This document shows positions 1 through 7,976 of a stretch of 64,000 nt of DNA, one piece after another. The DNA is from Arthrobacter sp. CDRTa11. GTDB lineage: Bacteria; Actinomycetota; Actinomycetes; Actinomycetales; Micrococcaceae. Position 1 is the stretch's first letter, and the number at the start of each line of letters is the position of its first letter. The notes under the pieces are model-generated. The model saw nothing but the letters and a program-made list of their open reading frames with translations. It was not told where the DNA came from and did no database searches. The stretch lies in contig NZ_CP044532.1 of assembly GCF_026427775.1 (NCBI RefSeq), positions 806,001 through 870,000 of the forward strand. The letters are read 5' to 3'. The translations under genes and the position numbers were made by a program.

Positions 1-310
1 CACCGTCTATGGGGTCGAAGGTGACACGGCCATGGACTTCCAAAGGTCCGTTGGGCGTTTGGTCCACGATGACAGCTTTCATGACCTTTTCGGGATCGAA
101 CTCCACCACTTCCATGATGCCCTCGATGGGAGTGCCAAGACGTGTGTGCCGGCGTTGGATCCGAGTGCCCACGCCTACATGTCCTTCGGTGAGCTGCGTC
201 AATTGCATGTGCGGATCCCACCGAGGATGGTTGCGCACATGGTTCACCGCGTAGAAGTCGAACACCACCGCAGGGGGCCTATCGATGACAACGGAAACCT
301 TGAGTTTCAT
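1..310 (-). CDS. SRPBCC-family protein, N-terminal part (cut by window edge)
   Basis: The first 103 residues of a protein starting at ATG 310; it runs off the left edge and no stop is visible. It opens with a beta strand (MKLKVSVVIDRP) and continues with VVFDFYAVNHVRNHPRWDP, GTRIQRRHTRLGTP and PLEVHGRVTFDP. This is the order expected in START/Bet v1-like (SRPBCC, polyketide cyclase) small-ligand binding proteins. The ligand cannot be inferred. It lies 160 bp from the next gene on the same strand and appears to have its own promoter region. The family call rests on pattern alone. Confidence 0.6.
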   Translation of the reverse strand, partial: MKLKVSVVIDRPPAVVFDFYAVNHVRNHPRWDPHMQLTQLTEGHVGVGTRIQRRHTRLGTPIEGIMEVVEFDPEKVMKAVIVDQTPNGPLEVHGRVTFDPIDG

Positions 311-470
311 GGCCTGCCCGAATCGCAAAACCTAGGGTTGACAAGCGCAGTGTACACCCGGGCGATCCTGCGCCGATACTGGCAAATGACGCCCTTCATG
401 CACGGCAATCGTCAAGAAACAGGTCGATTCCTGCGTCCGCCAACGACGGCAGGAACCGCTGAATCCGCCG

Positions 471-1490
471 CTACCCGTGAAGCGCCTTGTAGGCCGCCTC
501 AGCTGCGGGGTGAAGTGGCAGGCCGGCGGTGTTAATGAGTGATTCCGCGCTGAGGAACTGGACCCCCAGGCTGGACCGCGGAACGAGTTCCTGGGCATGG
601 CCCACCAGCAGCTCCACGGTCCTCTTCACTGTGCCGGCATCCAGGTCATCGCGGCACAGGAGAAGGTTGGCCACGCCCACAGTCCATACGGCCGGCGTCC
701 CCTCATAGCTGCCCGCGGGAATCAGCACGCGGTCGTAATAAGGGCCGTACCTGGAACGCAATTCAGGGAGCAGCGCGGAAAGATCGAGGAAGCCAAGCCC
801 TGTGTCGTGATGGACGGCAGCGATGGCGGCGGTGGGCACCCCGCCGGACCAGAACAAGGCATCCACCGAACCCGCCTGGAGTGCGGCAAGCCCGTCATTG
901 AGCCCCAGGTTCAGCACCGTGATCGCGCTGCCTGCCGGTCCCGGCGCACTCGAACCGGTACCAGTGGGGATCAACCCTGCGGCTTCGATGAGGCGGGGAG
1001 TGGTCAGTGACGTCCCCGAGCCAGGCTGGCCCACGGCGACGGTCCTGCCGGCCAGTTCAGTAAACGCACGGATGCCGCTGTCCCGCCGGACCACGCAGTG
1101 GACATAGTTTTCATACACCTTGCCGACGGCGGCAATTCCGTTGCCGGATCCGGTCGCCGCCGCTGCCTGCTGGGCCGAGGCGTCTGCGAGTGCGACGGCG
1201 AAGGTGGCTTTGCCGCTCAGCAGCTGCTCGAGGTTGTCCAGGCTGCCTCCGGTGGTCAGCGCCATGGCGTTGCGGGCCACACCGTGCCGCTGGAGGGCTT
1301 CCGCGAGCAGCGTTGAAAACTCAAGATAGAAGCCGCCCTGCTCACCGCCTGCCACCGTGACCGTCCCGGGCCCGGTTTCCGATGTGCACGCTGTGAGCGC
1401 CGGCAGCAGCAGGCCGGTCAGTCCCGCTGCCAGCCCGGCTTTGAGGGCTGTCCGCCGGGCGGGAAGAAAGCGGAGTGTTGGCTCACTCAT
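471..1490 (-). CDS. TAXI-family TRAP transporter solute-binding lipoprotein
   Basis: A 339-residue extracytoplasmic binding protein. A basic N-terminus and hydrophobic stretch end in the lipobox ALTAC with the lipid-bearing Cys at residue 35. The mature part shows the TAXI pattern: AGGEQGGFYLEFSTLLAEAL, KATFAVALADAS, GRTVAVGQPGSGTS and QAGSVDALFWSGG. Family members bind small carboxylates for TRAP transporters, but no TRAP membrane subunit lies nearby. The start overlaps the end of the histidine kinase gene by 8 bp, so the two are probably translationally coupled. This suggests the protein presents ligand to that kinase rather than to a permease. The ligand is unknown. Confidence 0.85.
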   Translation of the reverse strand: MSEPTLRFLPARRTALKAGLAAGLTGLLLPALTACTSETGPGTVTVAGGEQGGFYLEFSTLLAEALQRHGVARNAMALTTGGSLDNLEQLLSGKATFAVALADASAQQAAAATGSGNGIAAVGKVYENYVHCVVRRDSGIRAFTELAGRTVAVGQPGSGTSLTTPRLIEAAGLIPTGTGSSAPGPAGSAITVLNLGLNDGLAALQAGSVDALFWSGGVPTAAIAAVHHDTGLGFLDLSALLPELRSRYGPYYDRVLIPAGSYEGTPAVWTVGVANLLLCRDDLDAGTVKRTVELLVGHAQELVPRSSLGVQFLSAESLINTAGLPLHPAAEAAYKALHG

Positions 1491-2916
1491 CCGGACCCAC
1501 CTGGCGTTGCAGGGCTAAGGGGCGGGGAAACTCCAGGCGTGCGTCCAGGCCATGCGGAGTCCGTTCCGCCAAGGACAGCCGGCCCCCGTTGGCATCCGCG
1601 AGTTTGTCCACGATGGTCATGCCCAGGCCGTTGCCGCTGACCATCCGGTGCCGCGGGGAGCGCCAGAACCGTGTGGTGGCTGCTGCCCTTTCGTCGGCGG
1701 ACAGGCCCGGACCGTCGTCTGACACCGCGACGGACACCATTCCCGGACTGGTACGGACCGATACAGAGATGTGGGCCCCGTCGGCATATTTGATCGCGTT
1801 GTTCAGGAGTTCACCGACCATCTGGCTCAGGTCCTCGGGGTTACAGGCTAATTGCACTGGCGAGTTGGGCGCCTCCAGGACCACCGCCGTCGACGCCCGC
1901 CGCGCCGCAGGCATTGCCCGCTCCACCTCTTCCGCCACGATCGGGAAGGGGTCGATCAGCGCCCCGTTCCGACCGAAAGCCGGGCCGAGGGTGCCCCTGG
2001 CAGAATCCTCCGACGCCCGGTGTTCCGCGGCCGCCAGCCTAAGCACGCCGTCCAGGATCTCCTCGACGCGTTCCAGTTCTGCAACAACCCCGGCCGCAGC
2101 AGCCTTTTCGCGGTCCGAATCCACCTCCAGCTGCAGCAGATCGATCCTGAGCCGCAGTGCTCCTACGGGATTGCGCAACTGGTGTGACGTGTCGGCAATC
2201 AGCTGCCGCTGCGAGTCGATACTGTCGCTGACAGTCCGCGCCATGGCGGTGAAAGAGCGGCTCAGTTTCTTCAGCTCAGGAGGACCGTCGTCCGGGAGCT
2301 GGGCTGTCCTTCCCGTCGCTTCGAGTTCAGTCACCGCCGAATTCAGGCGATGAACAGGCCGCAACACCCATCCGGTCACGCGGGATGCGCCCCACAGCAG
2401 CATCGCCCCGAGCGCCGACGCCGCGAGGACGACGGCGAGCCACCGGTCCCGCAGTTTCTGGCGGGCCGCGTCCAGGTTGACTTCGACAACGGCCTCGCCC
2501 AGGACCTGGCTGGCGCTTCCGAAGGACCGGGAGATTACCTCGGAGCCGGTTCCGAACGGTTGAAGCGGGGCCAGGGTGGTGTCGCTGAGGTTCAGGTTCG
2601 CACTGGCGATGGCGTCCCGGACGTCTGCCCTGTCTTCGGACAGGCCGCCCGAGCGCAACGTGGCGTTTTGGAGGCGGACCAGGATTCCCTCGCCGTAGAG
2701 CTCCGAGTACCTGTCCATCTCCCGTTGCAGCTGGCTGGAGTCGCCGTCACCCGCGGCATCGAAGGCCACTTGGGCGAACCGGTTCAGGGCTGCGACCCGG
2801 TTGATTTGGAGTTCCTGCGTGAGTTCCCGGCTGGCCGAGGTCAGGATGACAGTGGAGACAATGATGACCAGGAGTGCCGAGAGCAGGCTCAGGACGCCCA
2901 GGACCCGCAGCTTCAT
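1483..2916 (-). CDS. Sensor histidine kinase
   Basis: A 477-residue membrane sensor kinase. TM1 is near residues 8-28, followed by an extracytoplasmic domain of about 125 residues, TM2 near 160-182 and a HAMP linker. The phospho-acceptor His is H245 in ADTSHQLRNP. The ATPase part has an N-box (ELLNNAIKYA), G1 (VSDDGPGL) and G2 (GNGLGMTIVDKLA). It overlaps the response regulator by 4 bp (ATGA) and the TAXI protein by 8 bp, so all three are likely one transcript. The arrangement resembles carboxylate-sensing TctE/BctE-type kinases. The ligand and the role of the TAXI protein in sensing are inference. Confidence 0.9.
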   Translation of the reverse strand: MKLRVLGVLSLLSALLVIIVSTVILTSASRELTQELQINRVAALNRFAQVAFDAAGDGDSSQLQREMDRYSELYGEGILVRLQNATLRSGGLSEDRADVRDAIASANLNLSDTTLAPLQPFGTGSEVISRSFGSASQVLGEAVVEVNLDAARQKLRDRWLAVVLAASALGAMLLWGASRVTGWVLRPVHRLNSAVTELEATGRTAQLPDDGPPELKKLSRSFTAMARTVSDSIDSQRQLIADTSHQLRNPVGALRLRIDLLQLEVDSDREKAAAAGVVAELERVEEILDGVLRLAAAEHRASEDSARGTLGPAFGRNGALIDPFPIVAEEVERAMPAARRASTAVVLEAPNSPVQLACNPEDLSQMVGELLNNAIKYADGAHISVSVRTSPGMVSVAVSDDGPGLSADERAAATTRFWRSPRHRMVSGNGLGMTIVDKLADANGGRLSLAERTPHGLDARLEFPRPLALQRQVGPDE

Positions 2917-3581
2917 GCAGGATCCGCCTCGATCCGGTAGCCCACGCCACGGACGTTGATGATAAAGCCGGGCAACTGGAGCTTTGCCCGCAGCCCGGTC
3001 AGGTGCACATCAAGGGACCGTGAGGAGGCAAGGAAAGCATCACCCCAGAGTGCATCCAGGATCTGTTCCCTGGTGACCACTGATCCTGCGTGACGGGCCA
3101 GGAGCGCAAGAAGGTCGAACTCGGTGGCGGTCAGGGGAAGAACCTGTGAACCGAGGGCGGCCACGCGCCGGTGGACGTCCACCTCCAGGTCTCCCAGCAC
3201 AATGCTTTGTGGGGGCGCTGTGCCTTGGCGGAACGCACGCCTGGTGACAGCTTCGATCCGGGCCAGCAACTCAACAAGTTTCACCGGCTTGACCAGGTAA
3301 TCGTCGGCTCCGGACCGCAGGCCCAGTACCACGCTCCGCTCGTCGTCGCGGGCAGTCAGAATCAGAATCGGGCAGTGGGTGACCTGGCGGAGCTTGCGGA
3401 GCACGTCCAGGCCATCGATGTCCGGGAGCCCCAGGTCCAGGAGGATGACCTCGAACCGCCGGTGGGCCAGCAGCGCGTCAGCTCCCCTGGACACCCGGGT
3501 TGCCTTGTGGCCGGCGGACCCGACGGCCGCGGCAAGTGCAGACGCCATGGCGTCGTCGTCCTCGACGATGAGCACTTCCAT
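2913..3581 (-). CDS. OmpR-family response regulator
   Basis: A 222-residue two-domain regulator. The receiver domain has the acidic pocket D8/D9, phospho-acceptor D49 (LLDLGLPDIDG), T76 and K98 (DDYLVKP). A winged-helix OmpR/PhoB DNA-binding domain fills about 125-220 (TATEFDLLALLARHAG, INVRGVGYRIE). The reading frame is open further upstream, but ATG 3581 is chosen because AAGGGA lies just before it and the receiver fold starts at once (MEVLIVEDDD). It is the first gene of the regulator-kinase-TAXI operon and is divergent from the MHS transporter. TAAGGAA/TTAGGAA repeats with a 10-bp period lie between the two genes and may be its binding site. Confidence 0.9.
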   Translation of the reverse strand: MEVLIVEDDDAMASALAAAVGSAGHKATRVSRGADALLAHRRFEVILLDLGLPDIDGLDVLRKLRQVTHCPILILTARDDERSVVLGLRSGADDYLVKPVKLVELLARIEAVTRRAFRQGTAPPQSIVLGDLEVDVHRRVAALGSQVLPLTATEFDLLALLARHAGSVVTREQILDALWGDAFLASSRSLDVHLTGLRAKLQLPGFIINVRGVGYRIEADPA

Positions 3582-3667
3582 TGCTGGTCCCTTTTCCCTT
3601 GGTGGGCACTTGCATCCCTGCCCGCATTGGAGGTTACCCCCTTTCACACCCTGCCGGGGGCGAAACC

Positions 3668-3684
3668 TAAGGAAGTGTTAGGAA
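3668..3684 (+). promoter_or_regulatory. Candidate response-regulator direct repeat
   Basis: TAAGGAA and TTAGGAA occur 10 bp apart start to start, in the divergent region between the response regulator and the transporter leader. Direct repeats at one helical turn are typical of OmpR/PhoB sites. A weak -10-like CATAGG follows about 12 bp downstream. Binding is inferred from position and spacing only. Confidence 0.4.
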
Positions 3685-3775
3685 ATGCTCCGCCGCATAG
3701 GTTGTGCTGTGGATCACCCATAGCTTGAAAGGAGTCCCCGCCATTCAGGCGGCCTTCAATGTCGAGGAGGAAGCC

Positions 3776-3856
3776 ATGCGCAAAGTTGCCATGGACAGCA
3801 TCAAAGAAAATTCGCACCGGTTACCCATGGCCGTGCCGCCAAGGAGGGTTCACTGA
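3776..3856 (+). CDS. 26-residue leader reading frame coupled to the MHS transporter
   Basis: ATG 3776 follows a strong Shine-Dalgarno GAGGAGG (3764-3770) and opens a 26-codon frame (MRKVAMDSIK...PRRVH). Its TGA shares one base with the ATG of the transporter. The transporter ribosome site (AAGGAGGG, 3841-3848) lies inside the end of this frame. Such an arrangement usually means translational coupling. An in-frame ATT codon at 3743, behind another good Shine-Dalgarno (GAAAGGAG), would extend the peptide by 11 residues. No runs of a single amino-acid codon are seen, so classical attenuation is unlikely. Its own function is unknown. Confidence 0.5.
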   Translation: MRKVAMDSIKENSHRLPMAVPPRRVH

Positions 3857-5247
3857 TGCACACCCAGCAAGCCACAGCGCAGAACGAGGCGGCGCAGACC
3901 CGCAAGGCCGTGAGCAACATCCTTAAGGGCTCGTCCGGCAACCTCGTGGAGTGGTATGACCTCTACGTCTACACCGTGTTCGCAGCCTACTTCCAGTCCC
4001 ACTTCTTCAACTCCAAGGACGAGCTCCAGGCCGGCCTCGAAGCGATGGCCGTCTTCTCGACGTCGTTCCTGATGCGCCCGATCGGCGCCTGGTTCTTTGG
4101 CCGCTATGCGGACCGCAATGGCCGCAAGGCCGCCCTGACGCTCAGCGTGACCATGATGTCGGCCGGCTCCTTCGCCATCGCGATCCTGCCCACCACCGCG
4201 CAGATCGGCGTGTGGGCACTGATCCTTTTGGTCCTCGTACGCCTGGTCCAGGGGTTCTCTGTAGGGGGCGAATATGGCACCAGCGCCACCTACATGTCCG
4301 AGGCGGCCACCTCCAAGCGGCGCGGCTTTTTCTCCAGCTTCCAGTACGTCACGCTGATCGGCGGACAGATGGTGGCCCTGCTGGTTCTCGTGATCCTGCA
4401 GAACACCATGGGCAATGCGGCGCTGACAGAGTGGGGTTGGCGGATTCCCTTCGCGATTGGTGGCGTGGCTGCGCTGGTGGTCCTGTGGCTGCGGCGCTCC
4501 ATGGAAGAAACAGTCTCCGCGGACCAGATCCGGGCGGCGCATGTCCATGTGGCCGGTGAAGCCCAGCCAGGAACCATGAAGCTGCTCTTTACCCGCCATT
4601 TGAAGCCACTGCTGATCTGCATTGGAGTGACCCTCGGCGGCACTGTGGCGTTCTACACGTACACCAACTTCATCCTCAAGTTCATGAACGATACGTCCGG
4701 CATCGCCAAAACCGACACGTCGCTGATCAACTTCTGGGCGCTGTTCATCTTTATGCTGCTCCAGCCTGTCTACGGCCTGATTTCGGACAAGGTGGGCCGC
4801 AAGCCGCTGCTTCTGTGGTTCGGCATCACCGGCGTCCTCTTCACCTGGCCGCTGTTGTCCACCCTGTCCAACACGAAGGACCCGTTCACTGCATTCCTGC
4901 TGATGATGGGCGGCCTGCTGGTCGTGGGCGGCTACACCTCGATCAACGCGCTGGTGAAGGCTGAACTGTTCCCCGCTTCCATCCGTGCCCTCGGCGTCGG
5001 ACTGGGCTACGCGATCGCCAACTCGCTCTTCGGCGGAACAGTCCCGCTGATCGGCTCGGCGCTGCAGAAGGCCGGCCAGGTGGATCTTTTCTTCACCTAC
5101 GTCACCGTGGCGATCGGCGTTTCGCTGCTGGTCTATATCTTCGCCCTGAAAAACAAGAAGGCCACCCACCTGGACCGTGAGCAGGGTGATGCCTGGAAGC
5201 GGCCAAGCACCGATGGCGACAAGGACGAAGCGCTCCTGAAGGTCTAG
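3856..5247 (+). CDS. MHS-family (MFS) carboxylate-type proton symporter
   Basis: A 463-residue transporter of the metabolite:H+ symporter family (KgtP/CitA/ShiA-like), with twelve predicted membrane spans. Motifs are GNLVEWYDLYVYT at the first span, GRYADRNGRKAAL (motif A between spans 2 and 3), RLVQGFSVGGEYG in span 4 and SDKVGRKPL in the second half. Relatives carry 2-oxoglutarate, citrate, shikimate or proline/betaine, and the substrate here cannot be read from sequence. The ATG at 3856 has an excellent ribosome site at 3841-3848. It lies divergent from the two-component/TAXI operon and is the probable output gene of that system. A strong hairpin terminator follows. Confidence 0.9.
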   Translation: MHTQQATAQNEAAQTRKAVSNILKGSSGNLVEWYDLYVYTVFAAYFQSHFFNSKDELQAGLEAMAVFSTSFLMRPIGAWFFGRYADRNGRKAALTLSVTMMSAGSFAIAILPTTAQIGVWALILLVLVRLVQGFSVGGEYGTSATYMSEAATSKRRGFFSSFQYVTLIGGQMVALLVLVILQNTMGNAALTEWGWRIPFAIGGVAALVVLWLRRSMEETVSADQIRAAHVHVAGEAQPGTMKLLFTRHLKPLLICIGVTLGGTVAFYTYTNFILKFMNDTSGIAKTDTSLINFWALFIFMLLQPVYGLISDKVGRKPLLLWFGITGVLFTWPLLSTLSNTKDPFTAFLLMMGGLLVVGGYTSINALVKAELFPASIRALGVGLGYAIANSLFGGTVPLIGSALQKAGQVDLFFTYVTVAIGVSLLVYIFALKNKKATHLDREQGDAWKRPSTDGDKDEALLKV

Positions 5248-5260
5248 CAACAGCGGAAGC

Positions 5261-5330
5261 ACGACGGCGGGTGGCCGGCTCAGCGGTTCCTTTCGGTGCC
5301 GGAGCCGGCCACCCGCCGTCGTGGTTTTCT
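5261..5330 (+). terminator. Intrinsic terminator after MHS transporter
   Basis: A perfect 21-bp stem (arms 5261-5281 and 5302-5322, core GGCGGGTGGCCGGC) with a 20-nt loop is followed by GGTTTTCT. It starts 14 bp after the transporter stop codon. Confidence 0.85.
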
Positions 5331-5479
5331 GCGTGATGAAACTCAGTGTGTGGTCGCCAGCATCCCGCCGAGACCGAAACGATGGCGAACCGTGACCGCG
5401 CAGGCATCGTTAGTTGCCGCCGTCGCTGCTTCACTGGGAGCAGGCGGGCTCCCGCCCTTGCTAACGGGGAGGCAATCAG

Positions 5480-6781
5480 ATGGTCATCAAGGCACCACTG
5501 CTTACACGCGTACTGGCATTGGGTGCGGTGGTGGCCCTGACGGCGTGTTCATCACCGGCGCCGGGCCTGGTGAAAGCCGACGGCGTTGAGCGCGTTTCGG
5601 TGGAACGTGCGGCTTTTGACGGTGAGCTGTCAGCGTTCAGGACCTCCGCCCTCAAGCTCGGGAATGCCCTTCTGGCCGACGGCGGCGACGACGCAAACGG
5701 GAATGTGATCGCCTCGCCCGGAAGCCTGCTGATCGCCTTGGCCATGCTGCGCGCGGGGGCGTCGGGCGACGCCGCCGCTGAAATGGATGCACTGTTGGGT
5801 CTCCCGGAAGCTAACCGGGATGAGGCCATGAACGCCCTCCTGGCCGAGCTCGAAAAGTTCGACGGCGACCCCGGGTCAGTGGATGAGGCCAATCCACCGG
5901 CGGAACCCTTATTGCATGTGGCCAACGGACTGTTCGTCCACGGGAGCGTCCCCACCGGGGAGCCGTATCTGCAAACACTGGCAAAGCATTACGGGAGCGG
6001 CGTCTATCCGGTGGACTTCCGGGATAAGGCCGTCACCAGCCCGGCGATCGACGCGTGGGTTGACAAGAACACGGGTGGCCGAATCAAGAAGGCGCCGGCG
6101 GATTACGACGTCAACAACACCTTCAGCCTGCTGAATGCCGTCTATTTCGCGTCCGCGTGGGAGACGCCGTTCAGCCCCAATGCCACGTATGAGGAGCCTT
6201 TCACCACTGCAGCCGGCGGCACGGTGAACGTTCCGATGATGCACAGCCTGCAGGACCTGGCCTACGCGGAAGGCGACGGGTGGCAGGCTGTTGACCTGCC
6301 GTACGGGGAGGGGTTTGTGATGCGGTTGGTGCTTCCTGCAGACGGCGGCGCTGCCCAGGCCGCAGGCCAAAGTGGAGACCTTCTTGACCCTCTCAAACTC
6401 GCCGACATTGCCGGTTCCCTGGAGGCTGCCGCTGACGAAAGTGTCCAGCTCTCGCTGCCAAAGTGGAATCACAAAAGCGCCTTTGACCTGCGCCGCGTCT
6501 TTGAGCAATTCGGGCTCAGCTCAATGCTGAACACGACGCGGGACTTCGATGAGATCCAGCGGGGCATGACCATCACGCAGGCCGCGCAGGCGGCCAACAT
6601 CACCGTGGCGGAGAAGGGGACCATTGCCGCCGCGGTGACTCAAATCAATGCCGAGGCCTCGAGCGCAAAGATGCCAGACCCTGCGCGCATCCTCGAATTC
6701 AACCGGCCGTTCCAGTACCAGATCGTCCACGTTGAAACCGGAATGCCGCTCTTTATGGGCAAGGTGGCCGATCCGCGCTAG
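5480..6781 (+). CDS. Serpin-family protease inhibitor, secreted lipoprotein
   Basis: A 433-residue serpin with a signal peptide ending in lipobox LTAC (Cys23), so it should sit on the outer face of the membrane. Family landmarks are NGNVIASPGSLLIALAMLRAGA, NAVYFASAWETPF, PMMHSLQD and the closing NRPFQYQIVHVETGMPLFMGKV. The reactive-centre hinge starts near residue 378 (EKGTIAAAV). P17 Glu, P15 Gly, P14 Thr and small residues at P12-P10 fit an inhibitor that can insert its loop, while Val at P9 is less ideal. Counting 17 residues puts P1-P1' at Ser-Ser near 394, a guess because loop lengths vary. GGGGAGG precedes the ATG. Confidence 0.9.
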   Translation: MVIKAPLLTRVLALGAVVALTACSSPAPGLVKADGVERVSVERAAFDGELSAFRTSALKLGNALLADGGDDANGNVIASPGSLLIALAMLRAGASGDAAAEMDALLGLPEANRDEAMNALLAELEKFDGDPGSVDEANPPAEPLLHVANGLFVHGSVPTGEPYLQTLAKHYGSGVYPVDFRDKAVTSPAIDAWVDKNTGGRIKKAPADYDVNNTFSLLNAVYFASAWETPFSPNATYEEPFTTAAGGTVNVPMMHSLQDLAYAEGDGWQAVDLPYGEGFVMRLVLPADGGAAQAAGQSGDLLDPLKLADIAGSLEAAADESVQLSLPKWNHKSAFDLRRVFEQFGLSSMLNTTRDFDEIQRGMTITQAAQAANITVAEKGTIAAAVTQINAEASSAKMPDPARILEFNRPFQYQIVHVETGMPLFMGKVADPR

Positions 6782-6790
6782 GCAAGTTCC

Positions 6791-7114
6791 TCAGCGCCGG
6801 GAGTGCCTGCGCCGCACGAGGATGCCGTAAGCCGCGAAGAACCTGGGTACCACCAGATACACGGCAACCGGGACCACTGCAAGGGTCAGGACCAGGGCGC
6901 GAAGCACGGGATGCCACCCCTCCATTAACGGCGCGGACGCCAGCATGCCCACGGTGACCAGCGGGAAGATGGCCAGCCACGTGATGACTGCCCGGACGTG
7001 GACCGACGGAGCCCCCGGGACTGACGGAGCCCCCGGGACAGCCGGCGGCGCCGAGGAAAGAGTGCTTGATTGGGCCGCGGTGCCGGCTGACGCAGGGCTG
7101 AGTGTGTTCTCCAA
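6791..7114 (-). CDS. Small two-TM membrane protein divergent from TetR gene
   Basis: The product has a low-complexity N-terminus containing a repeated GAPSVPGAPSV, then two hydrophobic segments (about residues 41-62 and 70-92) and a basic tail RRRHSRR. No family is recognised. TTG 7114 is chosen because GGGGA lies 8 bp upstream and translation then gives 107 residues. The frame stays open upstream only into an operator. It shares its upstream region with the TetR gene, and both starts sit next to copies of the same palindrome, so TetR-type control is likely. Its function is unknown. Confidence 0.55.
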   Translation of the reverse strand: MENTLSPASAGTAAQSSTLSSAPPAVPGAPSVPGAPSVHVRAVITWLAIFPLVTVGMLASAPLMEGWHPVLRALVLTLAVVPVAVYLVVPRFFAAYGILVRRRHSRR

Positions 7115-7123
7115 CGTAATCCC

Positions 7124-7137
7124 CAACTGTTTAGTTG
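7124..7137. promoter_or_regulatory. TetR-type operator copy 1
   Basis: CAACTGTTTAGTTG is an inverted repeat (CAACT-N4-AGTTG) 10 bp upstream of the TTG start of the small membrane protein. A near-identical copy lies 54 bp away beside the tetR start. Confidence 0.65.
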
Positions 7138-7177
7138 CAATTGATAAAACGACAGTAGCTGTGCTCGTTGGAAAGTG

Positions 7178-7191
7178 CAACTGGTTAGTTG
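7178..7191. promoter_or_regulatory. TetR-type operator copy 2
   Basis: CAACTGGTTAGTTG is an inverted repeat (CAACT-N4-AGTTG) 22 bp upstream of the tetR ATG. It matches the copy at 7124-7137 in 13 of 14 positions, as expected for an autoregulated divergent pair. Confidence 0.65.
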
Positions 7192-7212
7192 GAGAACGGC
7201 TACACTTGGCCT

Positions 7213-7860
7213 ATGGCTTGGAACACAGAGCGCACCAAAGCACTGCTGCTGGCGGCTGCCACCGAGGAATTCAGCGCGAACGGCCTGGCCGGTGCCCGGG
7301 TTGACCGGATCGCGGCTGCCGCGGGCGTGAACAAGGAGCGGATCTACCAGTACTTCGGCAAGAAGGATGAGCTCTTTGACGCTGTGCTGGCGGCCGAACT
7401 GGTACGCGTGATGACGGATGTGCCCATTGAAGGGCACGGTGCCGAGGCCTTTGGCGACTATGCAGGCCGGCTTTTCGACCGCCACACCACTGACGGCGCC
7501 CTGCCGCGGCTGCTGTTCTGGGAGGGGCTCGAACGTGGACGCAACACGGTGGACCGGGCCACGCGGGCAGACCATTGCGCCACCAAGGTGGATCAGGTCA
7601 TAAAGGTCCTGCCCGGCGTCGACCGGACGGACGCGGCCGATCTGGTGATCACAGTGGTAACGCTCTGCGACGGCTGGACCGTCCTTCCCCAGCTCGATGC
7701 GCTCCTTGCCGGCGACGCGCCGGACCGGGCGGACCGCCGTCGGGCCTTCATCGTCCGCACTGCAACACTTATGGCGGAAACGCTTATGGCGGAAAGGCTG
7801 CTGGGGGAGTCGCAACGTGGGGAGTCGCCGCTGGGCGCCGCGTCAGCCGCACAGGCTTAG
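7213..7860 (+). CDS. TetR/AcrR-family transcriptional regulator
   Basis: A 215-residue one-component repressor. The N-terminal helix-turn-helix is clear: KALLLAAATEEFSANGLAGARVDRIAAAAGVNKERIYQYFGKKDELF (residues 9 to about 55, read in overlapping parts). The C-terminal ligand/dimer domain is divergent, with an alanine-rich tail. ATG 7213 is preferred over a TTG 24 bp upstream, because the latter lies inside the operator. Two copies of CAACT-N4-AGTTG flank the divergent promoter region, so it probably represses itself and the small membrane protein. The inducer is unknown. Confidence 0.85.
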   Translation: MAWNTERTKALLLAAATEEFSANGLAGARVDRIAAAAGVNKERIYQYFGKKDELFDAVLAAELVRVMTDVPIEGHGAEAFGDYAGRLFDRHTTDGALPRLLFWEGLERGRNTVDRATRADHCATKVDQVIKVLPGVDRTDAADLVITVVTLCDGWTVLPQLDALLAGDAPDRADRRRAFIVRTATLMAETLMAERLLGESQRGESPLGAASAAQA

Positions 7861-7976
7861 GCGCGGCAGGGCCCGGACGTGGGGCCGTTCAGTGGGAGAA
7901 TGTGGTGACAGTGCTAATACAGCCGGCGCCCGTGACACTCCCGGGCGGCGAGCAAACCACTACGAATGGACACCCC

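Noticed and set aside
3850..5262. 470-codon open frame on the minus strand opposite the MHS transporter
   Set aside because: It is a reverse-strand shadow of a long, clear membrane transporter; the product is rich in His and Gln and has no family pattern.
7900..7976. Possible preQ1-type riboswitch before the queuosine transporter
   Set aside because: No pseudoknot-forming pattern or conserved aptamer core could be seen; the stretch is explained by upstream non-coding sequence.
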